Assembly: GCF_033807575.1 (NCBI RefSeq)
Contig: NC_084716.1
Location: 6,572,001-6,636,000, forward strand
Direction of reading: 5' to 3'
DNA: 64,000 nt
Origin: Cydia pomonella
Lineage: Eukaryota > Arthropoda > Insecta > Lepidoptera > Tortricidae
The notes under the pieces: generated by a model
The model's database searches: none
Told to the model about the DNA's origin: nothing
The model's input: only the letters and a program-made list of their open reading frames with translations
In this document: positions 55,023-64,000 of the stretch, one piece after another
How positions within the stretch are numbered: the first letter of the stretch is position 1
Layout: the number at the start of each line of letters is the position of its first letter
Translations under genes and position numbers: made by a program

Positions 55023-55378
55023 TTTTCCCTGCAAGAAATAAGGTTAAATTATAGCGTTAACGAAAATTCAGAGTTTGCAGATGTCAGAGCAAAACTCATA
55101 GAACCTAGTGAGAGTTGGACTCGTTCAAGCTTCAAGGGACTGCGAAGTTTAGTAGGTAGGTAGATAGGTTAGGTAATTACTTAAGTTGCTATTAAGTCCG
55201 TAGCAGGGCAAGGGAAGGATAAATGTCCTTTTATGATCATAGTCTGGTTTTTTTTCTACAGTTACTTAGTGGTTCCGCAGAGAAAAATATTTTTTTAAGA
55301 GAAGAATCATTAAAGTTTAACAAAACATTACTTTTTCATTTTGTTAAGCATAATCAAATAAATATAATAAATAAATAT

Positions 55379-55562
55379 TATAGGACATTACACACATAAT
55401 TACACAAATTGTGGGTACTTAGGCAACGATATATATAACATATAAATACTTAAATAGATAGAAAACACCCATGACTCAGGAACAAATATCCGTGCTCATC
55501 ACACGAATAAATGCCCTTACCAGGATGTGAACCCGGGACCATCGGCTTCATAGGCAGGGTCA
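55379..55562 (-). mobile_element. tRNA-derived SINE, second copy, interrupted
   Basis: Shares aaatattataggacatta, cgtgctcatcacacgaataa, atcggcttcataggcagggt with the SINE at 1752-2012. The tRNA-like head is cut at gggtca and resumes at 56135 (tcactatccaccggtcg) after a 572-bp insertion. Confidence 0.8.
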
Positions 55563-56134
55563 TAGACCGCGAGCCAGGAACAGATTTCCATGACCAATCG
55601 CCTCCCGGGCGAAAACTTGTATAGTGGTTAACAGCTATGTATGATGAACCCTCGTAGACGTTAGCTGCCGCTCCGTTGGTGGGTTGAGGAATGGCAGCCA
55701 CCGAATCACGTAAAAAAAATTTAGTCATCACCTCCCGTTTGATACTTTGTCAGGTGATAGTTCAGATGCTATTGTTAATTTAAAAAATCGTTAGCCGGCT
55801 GTATCGCGGTGGTGAAAACGACTGCTGGTCGTATGAACATCTTAAAAATAAGCGCTTTACCTTTTTATGACAGCAAACCAAAATCATGAAACTTTGCATG
55901 TAGCATTCCATCAGGCGTTTCAAATGAACGGATTACGCAATATACACCTTGCGCATACTTTGCGGACATATAGTGGTACGGCGCATATTTTTTACATTTT
56001 CATGTAGCTCTAATCTTTCTACCGCGATACAACTGGCTGACGGTTTTTTTTTTAAACAGCATCTAAACTATCATTTGAAAAAGTATCAGCCGGGAGGCGA
56101 TGACTGACGATATATGTTCTTGGCCCGCGGTCTA
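55563..56134. mobile_element. Long-TIR element inserted in a SINE, TCA duplication
   Basis: The ends TAGACCGCGAGCCAGGAACA (left) and, in reverse, TAGACCGCGGGCCAAGAACA (right) match closely, and the similarity continues (atcgcctcccgg). A further inner block (tcatcacctcccgtttgata to gctgtatcgcggt, 55730-55816) pairs with 56025-56095. TCA flanks both sides (55560-55562, 56135-56137), exactly the bases of the uninterrupted SINE copy. Non-coding MITE-like element; a 3-bp target fits PIF/Harbinger better than Tc1, but this is tentative. Confidence 0.85.
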
Positions 56135-56468
56135 TCACTATCCACCGGTCGTATATGTTTAATACGCGATTCCAAATTATGAGAATCACTTAGAACTCGT
56201 GCGTCTGTCCGTCTGTCACGGCCTATTTTCTCCGAAACTACTGGACTAATTTAGTTGGTACATATATGTGAGTTTGTGACCTAAATACGGACATGTAACG
56301 CAAACAAATGAATTTTAAACATGGGAGCCATTTCGGCAAATGAATAAATTAAAAAAAATAAGTTTTTCATGTCGTGTTACACATCAAATGAAAGAGCTCG
56401 TTGTGAGAATTTTAAATAAAGTTTTTTTCTTATTTTAAAATTAATAGTTTAGAAACTATTTGAGAATA

Positions 56469-57084
56469 AAAAACCGGCCAAGAGCATGTCGGGCCACGCT
56501 CAGTGTAGGGTTCCGTAGTTACTCTTCCGTCACAATAAGCTAAACTGGAGCTTAAAGTATAGTAAATTGTTAACCAAGGGATGAAACGGTACCTTTCACC
56601 CGAGTTAAATAAAATAGGCAAATTTGCATAATCAGTACCTAATTAAAGTAAGTCTTTTTACTATGAAGGGGAAACTTTTTGCGATAACTCAAAAACAGCT
56701 AAATTGATCATGTCCGCTATAGTTTTCATTTAATGTCTTTCTTAAGCTCTACTTCCATAATTTTTGGACCTATGGTTCAAAAGTTAGAGGGGGGGGGGGG
56801 ACACATTTTTTTTTTTCTTTCGGAGCGATTATCTCCGAATATATTCACTTTATCAAAAAATGTTTGTTGAAGACCCCTATTAGTTTTGAAAGACCTTTCC
56901 AACGATACCCCACACTGTAGGGTTGAAGCAAAAAAAAATTCACCCCCACTTTACGGGTAGGGGAGGTACCCTCAAAAAAATTAAATTTTTAGATGTTATT
57001 GTACGACTTTGTCGGCTTTATTGATTTATATATCCATGCCGAATTTCAGCTTTCTAGCACTAACGACCACGGAGCAAAGCCTCG

Positions 57085-57127
<43 letters not shown>

Positions 57128-57255
57128 GGACATGGCGAAACTATAAGGGTTCCTAGTTGACTACGGAACCCTAAAAAAGACAACAGTTGGACTTAATTAC
57201 TTGTGATGTACGGAACTCTTGCAACGCGAGTCCGAGTCGCAGTGGCCGGTTTTTA
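56469..57255. mobile_element. Complete GGTTCCGTA-family element with terminal inverted repeats
   Basis: Starts aaaaccggccaagagcatgt and ends gagtcgcagtggccggtttt; the first dozen bases (AAAACCGGCCA) are inverted at the two ends. Internally agggttccgtag (56507) pairs with ctacggaaccct (57162), and a (GACA)n run lies at about 57086-57127. No ORF. This copy explains the cgcacttgnccggtttttt right ends of the partial copies elsewhere. Confidence 0.7.
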
Positions 57256-57955
57256 TAAAATGTCGTGAAATATCAAGTATGATTCAACATTCAGATGAAT
57301 GTGATTAATAATATAAATATTATATGAGAAATAACTCCCGTGTTTGTTTACTTACAAGGACGTTAATTAATGGATTAGAATGAAGTATTGTATACGTTCT
57401 TATCGATGTGGTTTGAGGTTTAAAAAACGCAAGCGACTCATGCGAGTGATTGTTTGATCGAGCGAGTGATGTTATCTAGTCAAATAAAAAAAAAAAAAAC
57501 ATCCTTACCTTTAGCTTGTTGCCACATAATGTACATTGGCCTTTATTACTTTCCACATCAAATAAAAATACCGGTGAACAGCGTCAACTTTTGCTTTTGG
57601 CATCGTAGGTATGATTCGTATGTAGTAGCAACGGCGTGGACAACAATAATAACAAAAATGGTCACTTCAGTCCTCACTTACGTAGTAGATTTGTAAAACA
57701 AACACTGTCAATTACGAGTAAGTAGTAGTGATAACATTGGCGCGTGTCTAAGACTGAAGAAAAAAGCGACGTGACGATGCGCTCGATCCGCGCAAAGCAA
57801 CAGCCAATCACAACTCTTTGCCATTGAAAATTGAACCGTATTTCACCTACAGCGGCTTCGATCATTCGGAAGCGCGCGAACATCAAAGAACGCCGCCGCC
57901 GCCGGCGATCGCTTAGTATTCGATTTGGAGTAATGTGTGCTTTATGAACAAGGTA
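57256..57955. other. No gene seen; short GC block
   Basis: Contains a CpG/GCC-rich patch gaacgccgccgccgccggcg at about 57890. No exon is supported. Confidence 0.5.
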
Positions 57956-58203
57956 GACGATTTAAATTAGCACGCTTATATGCTGAAAGGGAAGCCCTTT
58001 ATAAGGCTAACCCTTATAAGCGATATGCAAGGTGTTGGTGAGCGGATGATAAGGGTTTTGTAAGGGTATTGGATACCGATTACTCAAAAGGGTTAGCTTT
58101 AATATAAGGGCTTTAAAAGCAAAATGAAAGGGTTTCGACGGGCAAAGGGTCTGGTGAGTTAAGCCTTATGCAAAACCCTTACAAAACCCCTTATAAGGGA
58201 TAG
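57956..58203. repeat. AAGGGTT-rich repeat cutting the polymerase frame
   Basis: cccttataagcgatatgcaa, gggttttgtaagggtattgg at the left and gcaaaacccttacaaaaccc cttataaggg at the right form an imperfect inverted repeat. The polymerase homology ends where this begins (about 58203), so it is probably an insertion. Confidence 0.6.
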
Positions 58204-59510
58204 CGGGCCGGTCCCTGGCTGCGCCGCGGTAGTTTCCCGTAATGTGACAGTGATCACGACCCTATCAGAAAATAATAAATGGTTACAAATATGACATCGC
58301 ACCGCATTCAGAAAATTTAGCTCGTCATTTTTGTTGAATATTATGGGAGTATTTTTGGTAACAACCCTATGAATATGAGCAACATCTTTATATATTGCTT
58401 CAATAAATCTGTCAACGCAATCAGTACCGCGATAAGAAACATAGCGATTATGACTTGGATCTGCATTACAAACAATATAGTATGCAAAGGCAGCTGGAAT
58501 ATGATGTTGCAACCTAATAGTGTTAGGAGTAATAGGACTATTAAGAGTATCAGAATCATCAGTATCACTACTACTAGAAGTATCAGTATGACTACTAATT
58601 TCAGTTGGTTCTAACAATGATTCAAAATCTGCATATATCACAAATGGAACATTCTGCTTTAATTTTTGAATTTAATTACGGTTCCCTTGTCTGGCAAAAC
58701 AGTCGCTTCTCTAGTACACAAGTGATTTGCTAGTTCGTCTTGTTTAGGAAAAAATAACAGACAGGTTTCGCAAAAGTATATTCTACTATTATGTTTCGTT
58801 ATTTGTTTACGCACAAGACGACTCAAATCTTTGATCAGAACATAATGCGGTGGATGGCTACCATCATCTATTAAAAGCAAGTTCATATTTTGTTTACTTT
58901 CCTGTTGTTTAGGTATTTCAGACTTGTACAGCGGACCAATTATAGTCTTTTCTTTTTTTAAACCAAAAATTGTTATTGAAAGCATCGGGTTGTTCCTTTC
59001 AAATATTCTAATATCATCGAACGTAACTGGAAAAGAAATTTGAGAAATATTTAAAACGTCTCGAAAATTCGGATAAGATGATACTCTTTCAGGATAATTG
59101 GTTCAAGGATACAAAGCTGCTGTTACACACCATAAAAAACAACATTGATCTTTATTTTTTATGTTTATACATGCTTTCTTGCTTTTAATGAACTTTGGTA
59201 GGTCAACATAGCTTGAACCTCGTAATGGTTGATACTTGTTTATATTAATATCTAAATGCGAATTACTAACAAAGGCCCACCCACTATCGCGGCCTTGAAA
59301 CTCCTCTGATTTTTTCTTTAGACAGGTAACGACCTCGCAAAAAAGTGTCTCAAAATCATAACTAAGATACAAAACTTTGTTTATAGTTCCAAATGACTTA
59401 ATGGATTGACATCATGAAAACTCCAAATAGTTCAGTTAACCTTAATGCACGTATGTTTCATAAGAGAACCATCTAAAAGCCATTTTATTTTGTTTCGAAT
59501 TGAGTTCATA
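58200..59510 (-). pseudogene. Polinton/adintovirus-like type-B DNA polymerase, N-terminal and exonuclease part
   Basis: Three frames in order (59372-59103, 58985-58659, 58641-58200) carry GWAFVSNSHLDININKYQPL followed by RGSSYVDLP and KKACINIKNKDQCCFLW, then LSITIFGL, NLLLIDDGSHPPHYVLIKDL and KHNSRIYFCETCLLFF, then IYADFESLLEP, the exonuclease I motif (D-x-E), and CHICN. After a further shift a DHCH-x-TG-x-YRGAA zinc-like motif is readable, ending at about 58203. At least three frameshifts or stops separate the pieces. The polymerase palm is missing. Family: protein-primed polymerase seen in Polintons/Mavericks and adintoviruses. The upstream start lies at 61703, beyond a hAT insertion. Confidence 0.75.
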
Positions 59511-59523
59511 AATGTATCGAGAC

Positions 59524-61488
59524 CAGACCTCGGACAGAGTGAGCCATTTTTACGTCATTAATGTCAAGTGTAGATGTTAATATAGATATGCCTCAAGATG
59601 AAATATTAAAAAGAATTCATGAATAATAATTAAACAAAAATGACAGTGCATTATGTACAAAACGAGTAAGTATTATTTATTTATTCAAATTTTTCTTTGT
59701 TATTGGTTATTGTAATAAAGAACTATAATTTTTTCTAGACTTTCAATTTTCAACGCACTTCTTCTTGAGTTTAATATCCACTTATAGATGGAAAAAGACC
59801 TTTCTACTTCCACTGAAGTGAGCGGAGTGAAGTTGTACATTAAAATACCGTCCACATCTGTTCCTTCCGAAATTTTTTCAGCATAGTCCCTAAATAGATC
59901 AGTTTCTAGCTATGACGTCTTCTAATTTCTGACTGACAGAAGCAGACGAAGACCAGCTTATAACAGCTCTCACTTGGTCCAACGTTAAAAATGTATCTAC
60001 GACGGATATTTTATATTCCTGTAATTTTTTTAAGGCATATTCAATTATATGGAAATTCTCAACAATATATTTTAGATTATTTCGTAAATTTTCAGTTTGT
60101 ATAATTCTTTTCGCCACTCTTATCGACATTGCGTCTGACGATCTCAATGCCCATAGGACTACTTTTATTTCGTCAAAATATTTTTCGTAATATGCTGCTG
60201 CCGCTAGCCAAGTTCCCCATCTCGTAATCACTGGTTTTGGAGGCAGGGGCATATTAGGATATTTATCCTTTAATATGCGGATTCTATTAGGAGCCTTTAA
60301 AAATACTTTTTTAACGTTTGAAATGAGCAAATCCACATCTGGATACAGGGAACGTATTTTTTCGGCTACGCGGTTTAGCCCATGTGCCAAACATGTAACG
60401 TGTTTCAAATTAGGCAGATAAGTTTTCAAAATTCGGCCAGCCAGCAACATGTATGCAACACCATCAGTACTTAGCACCAGAACATTTCCAATTTTGTAGT
60501 CATAAGATTCGCCCCACATATTTTTCAGAGTGTCCATCACGAATACAGATATTGTTTGACCATTAACTTTTGATAATATTTTGCAGGCTATTAAATATGG
60601 TCTGTTAAATGAATTCAATGGCTTCACTAAAAAATGCACTATATATCTCCCTAAAGAGTCGGTTGATTCATCAAGAGAAATCCATATTTTTTCATTCGAA
60701 AGATTATCGTGTATTGAACTGATTTGCTTCTGATACAATTTATCCAAATAAACTTTCCTCAGCCATGATTCACTCGGGAGTGTAGGTTGGTTTGCACACT
60801 GGCAGCATAAATACTTAAAAAAAAACTGTTTGAAAGCCGGGTTCTTCATTTGTGACCATGGTATGTTACACAAAATGAGGAATCGAATTAAATTGAGATT
60901 GAAATCCTCATCAAACTTTCGATAATTGCCATTGTGCATTGGTCCCTTGATGTGTCTTTGCACATTACTTTTTTTAGTTGTCACTTTGGTTTTACATTTT
61001 GCACAAAAAATACTTTTATTACCGTCATATGTCATGTCAGGTTCATTTTCAATCCACTTAAGAACTGTTTTTGCTTTATATTTCGGCATACTCAAATTCG
61101 GAATAATCTCTCTTCTTAATTATTTATTTTTTATTAGCAAACTCAAATTGCTCACAAATTAAAATAACACAACAGAACATTAGAATGACATTAATGACTT
61201 TGTCATGATATTTCAATGTTAAATATGGCATCGTTAAATAGAGTTATTGTCTATCTAAAGAGGTATGATATCATATCAGTTATATTACTTTCATATGGAT
61301 ATATGTAATAATATGCTTATCATTTAAAGAGGTTTGCTATACAATTAATTTGTTTTGCTAGTTATGTAAAGATCTAAATAGAATAATTTAATTCGTTATT
61401 CAATTACATCACATCTGCCATTGAATGACTACGTAGGTATGTCCATATTATGCAAACTCTTAAAACAGCTCACCCTGTCCGAGGTCTG
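59524..61488 (-). mobile_element. hAT transposon with perfect 8-bp target duplication
   Basis: Ends: cagacctcggacagagtgag at the left and, in reverse, cagacctcggacagggtgag at the right. ATCGAGAC occurs immediately outside both ends (59516-59523 and 61489-61496). 1965 bp, one transposase on the minus strand. It inserted into the polymerase gene, whose reading continues on both sides. Confidence 0.95.
59700..61089 (-). pseudogene. hAT transposase with one frameshift
   Basis: From ATG 61089 the frame has a BED-like finger (SIFCAKCKTKVTTKKSNVQR HIKG), the conserved IWISLDESTDSLGRYIVHFL, VLVLSTDGVAYML and TCLAHGLNRVAEKIRSLYPD, then VITRWGTWLAAAAYYEKYFD. It stops at 59899. A one-base shift restores a frame containing PLTSVEVERSFSIYKWILNS at 59740-59830, the hATC dimerisation motif, stopping at 59700. 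The enzyme would be nearly complete apart from that shift. The type matches the small hAT transposases (about 450 residues) common in arthropods. Confidence 0.9.
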
Positions 61489-61703
61489 ATCGAGACACCC
61501 TAGACTTTGATCGTTTTTGGCTAATATGCGATAACTTATCGCCGATAAGTAACAATGCGGTTTCGAAACGCTGAATCTACTACTTCAACGTCATCATTAA
61601 GTACTTTGCTAGATTGTACATTATTTTTATGCGCATTGCTTCGAAGATGTCCGACCCAATTTATTTTTTCTACAGACGTACTACACGAAACACAATAAGG
61701 CAT
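61489..61703 (-). pseudogene. N-terminus of the type-B DNA polymerase gene
   Basis: ATG 61703 begins MPYCVSCSTSVEKINWVGHL followed by RSNAHK, a C2H2 finger, and DVEVVDSAFRNRIVTYR, then a stop at 61536. The same layout (C2H2 finger, 'V-x-S-AF-x-NRI-x-TY-R') opens the arthropod proteins whose later part is readable at 58200-59510. Reading resumes beyond the hAT target site on the far side (59516 and below), so both pieces are one gene split by the insertion. Confidence 0.7.
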
Positions 61704-62403
61704 TTTGAAATAATAACAAGACTAATCAGAAATATATAACTAAACGTAATAGACTATTTTCATAAAGTAATTTGTCAAACACGAATCAATAAATTATTTG
61801 TAAACCATCGATATACTTACGTTTACTATTAGTATACGATGTATTAATTAAAACGCTGACTCCACATAAAAATACAATTGATAATGAACACTATGCAAAG
61901 TATGGATAAGCCTATAAATATAATATATTAATAAAATAACGAAATATAATTGCTTTATTTGTAATTACTTTTTATTAAATATTTAGCACAAAGTATCCTT
62001 TATCTATATAAAATTTGAATGGAATAGAATGATATATATGTATATATGATTAAAATATTTATTCGTAAAAACTTTACTGTACATAAAATATACCCATTGC
62101 ACAAATATATGCAAAACCTTTAATATGTATCCATTCTGGTGAAATATTCAGATAACAGCACGATATGTTATTATGCAAAAATCGAAATCAAGATTTATTA
62201 ATAAGCTTATCCACCTTTTTCTAACACAACTTTATTTAATAAATTACGTAAATTATGCATATGTGTTGCTAAAATGTAACTAACAACGTTTGAGTAAGAA
62301 ATAATTCTGTTATTATCATACGTCGCGGTCCAGCCGTCCAGGACCAAATGCGAACACGTCAGGTGGTACGGTTAACAAATGAATTTTCGAGTTGTCAGAA
62401 TAA
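61704..62403. other. No gene seen
   Basis: AT-rich, no recognised coding or repeat. It may include the 5' boundary of the following LINE. Confidence 0.5.
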
Positions 62404-64000
62404 AGAATTTGTAACATCAAAGAAAACTTTATCAAGGAACGGAACCGAGTAACTGAACGTATACAAAGCACTAAGAACGGTTACTACCAAAAATCATTCA
62501 ACGACTGCCAAAGAAGTCCTCGAAAAATGTGGAGACTAATAAATAGCCTGGCAAGGAATAAAATCGAAGAAGTGCGCATCCCTTCAAAGCTACTTACAGA
62601 CTCTGCAACAATAACAGATCCAAAAGAAATCTGTGAATGTTTTAACGAATACTTCTCGAGTATTGGTGCAACGCTAGCAAGTAAATTCTCATCTAATCCA
62701 AAGTCAAACTGTAATTCTAGTACGTCCCGGGCACAAAGCTCACTAACAGAATTTACACACGCAACTGTTCAAGAAGTTTCAGCAATTATAAATAATCTAG
62801 ATGCTAATACAAGTGCAGGGTTGGACGGGATATCAGTGAAATCAGTAAAGTGCATAAAGGACCTAATAATCGATAAACTAACGGATTGTTTCAACCACTG
62901 CTTAATATTTGGCTACTTCCCCGATAGCTTAAAACTTGCTAAAGTTACACCTATACACAAATCTGCAACCAAAACAGACCCTGGGAATTACCGCCCAATC
63001 TCTGTCCTTCCAATACTCTCAAAGATACTTGAAACTCTGTTGTATAGTCGTCTTGGAAGCTACCTTGCGTCGATAAATTTCTTTTATGACAAACAGTACG
63101 GGTTCAGACCACAATCAAACACATTGACCGCAACTATAGATCTAGTTACTAAAATCAAAGTTAGCATAGACCAAAAAAACATAGTACTCGGGGTTTTCAT
63201 TGATCTCAAAAAAGCTTTTGACACTATTAGTCACCCCATTCTCTTGGAAAAATTGAAAGAAGCTGGTTTGGGTGGCACGGTTCTAAAAATGTTTCAATCA
63301 TATCTTGAAAATCGGAAACAGATTGTAAAAATAGGTGAGCATCAAAGTAGCCTACGAAATGTCACTTTTGGCGTTCCCCAGGGATCTATTTTAGGTCCGC
63401 TACTTTTCTTGATTTACATCAATAACTTAAGCCAAATCGGTCTAAAGGGTGACGCTACCTTGTATGCAGATGACACAAGCCTCTTTTACTACGGTAATTC
63501 TCTTAACGATATAATATCTGATGCCCAAAGTGATCTGAACCTTCTCAGCAAATGGTTTAAACATAATATGCTAACTGTAAATGTTAGCAAAACCAATTAT
63601 ATAATTTTCTCACCGAAAAACAAAAAACTGTCAAATCACCCACCCCTGACTATTGATAACTATCCAATTAATAACACTGACCAAGAAAAATACTTAGAGT
63701 TAATTTTGGACAAAAAACTAACCTGGCAGCCTCATATTGAGAAAATAAGGGCAAAACTAACTGCTTTAACCGGTTCACTGAAAAGTATTGTGCGTTGTTT
63801 ACCAAAACGAGTCCGCTACACAATATATAACACATTAGTAAAACCACATATCGAATACTTAACTGAGCTATGGGGTACTGCACCGCCTACTACTTTGACC
63901 ACGCTGCAAAGAGCCCAGAACAAACTCATAAAGGTCTTATTTCATTTCAATTATTTAACTCCGACGATTAAAATCTACAAGGAAACTAAAATTCTAAATA
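62404..64000 (+). CDS. Jockey/CR1-group LINE reverse transcriptase, open to window end
   Basis: One frame is open from 62404 to the last base, about 530 codons. It has WRLINSLARNKIEEV, ITDPKEICECFNEYFSSIGA, NLDANTSAGLDGISVKSVK, then RT motifs NYRPISVLPILSKILETLLY, KQYGFRPQSNTLTATIDLV, GVFIDLKKAFDTISHPILLE, GVPQGSILGPLLFLIYINNL and the catalytic LYADDTSLFYY. The thumb and connection follow (KYLELILDKKLTWQPHIEKI, LQRAQNKLIKVLFHFNYLTP). The endonuclease and ORF1 are not found upstream, so the copy is 5'-truncated near 62404 or starts beyond a decayed stretch. The 3' end is outside the window. It is a different family from 39190-44414. Confidence 0.88.

Noticed and set aside
57454..57696. 80-aa plus-strand frame
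   Set aside because: Low-complexity start, no domain, no splice or poly-A support.

Overview
The window reads as intergenic chromosome from a moth or butterfly (Lepidoptera). It is AT-rich, has no confidently recognisable host housekeeping gene, and is packed with transposable-element families and short inverted repeats that I associate with lepidopteran genomes. These include AGGGTTCCGTA repeats, palindromic MITEs, tRNA-derived SINEs and Jockey/CR1-group LINEs. Lepidoptera is inferred from these families and was not tested by any search.

Region by region. 1-9.6 kb: a 102-bp and a 55-bp tandem repeat, a Helitron-like remnant, a SINE, several foldback elements, LINE 3' ends, a 5S-rRNA-derived repeat block and one unassigned 129-aa ORF (8307-8696, -). 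9.9-13.8 kb: a broken MULE transposase and a near-full-length but frameshifted Crypton-type tyrosine recombinase (-). 14.0-18.8 kb: a young, intact gypsy-type LTR retrotransposon with identical 97-bp LTRs and one 1392-codon gag-pol ORF. 21.3-22.6 kb: an intact DD37D maT mariner. 24.1-26.6 kb: a DD41D Tc1/mariner-group element with ~435-bp terminal inverted repeats and one intron. 28.4-31.65 kb: a 3.2-kb AT-rich array of ~175-bp units in opposing orientations, itself partly duplicated. 33.3-38.7 kb: a second Crypton fragment, an R1-clade LINE fused to a truncated DD41D relative, and a P-element transposase fragment. 39.2-44.4 kb: a nearly complete LINE whose endonuclease domain is split by a 473-bp MITE. 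44.5-45.7 kb: an intact 180-aa ankyrin gene of the bracovirus IkB-like (vankyrin) type plus a decayed relative. 46.5-52.1 kb: LINE and PIF/Harbinger remnants (with an antisense BESS-type accessory gene inside the transposase intron), a piggyBac fragment and a small unknown gene. 52.8-61.7 kb: pieces of a Polinton/adintovirus-like type-B DNA polymerase, invaded by hAT elements, a SINE and a TIR element. 62.4-64 kb: another LINE reverse transcriptase, open to the window edge.

Nothing here looks like one cooperating gene system; the layout is a nest of independent insertions. Three points stand out: the intact wasp-virus-type ankyrin gene, the interrupted viral-type DNA polymerase, and several autonomous elements intact enough to have moved recently (gypsy, maT, DD41D). 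All family assignments come from reading motifs; no database search was run.
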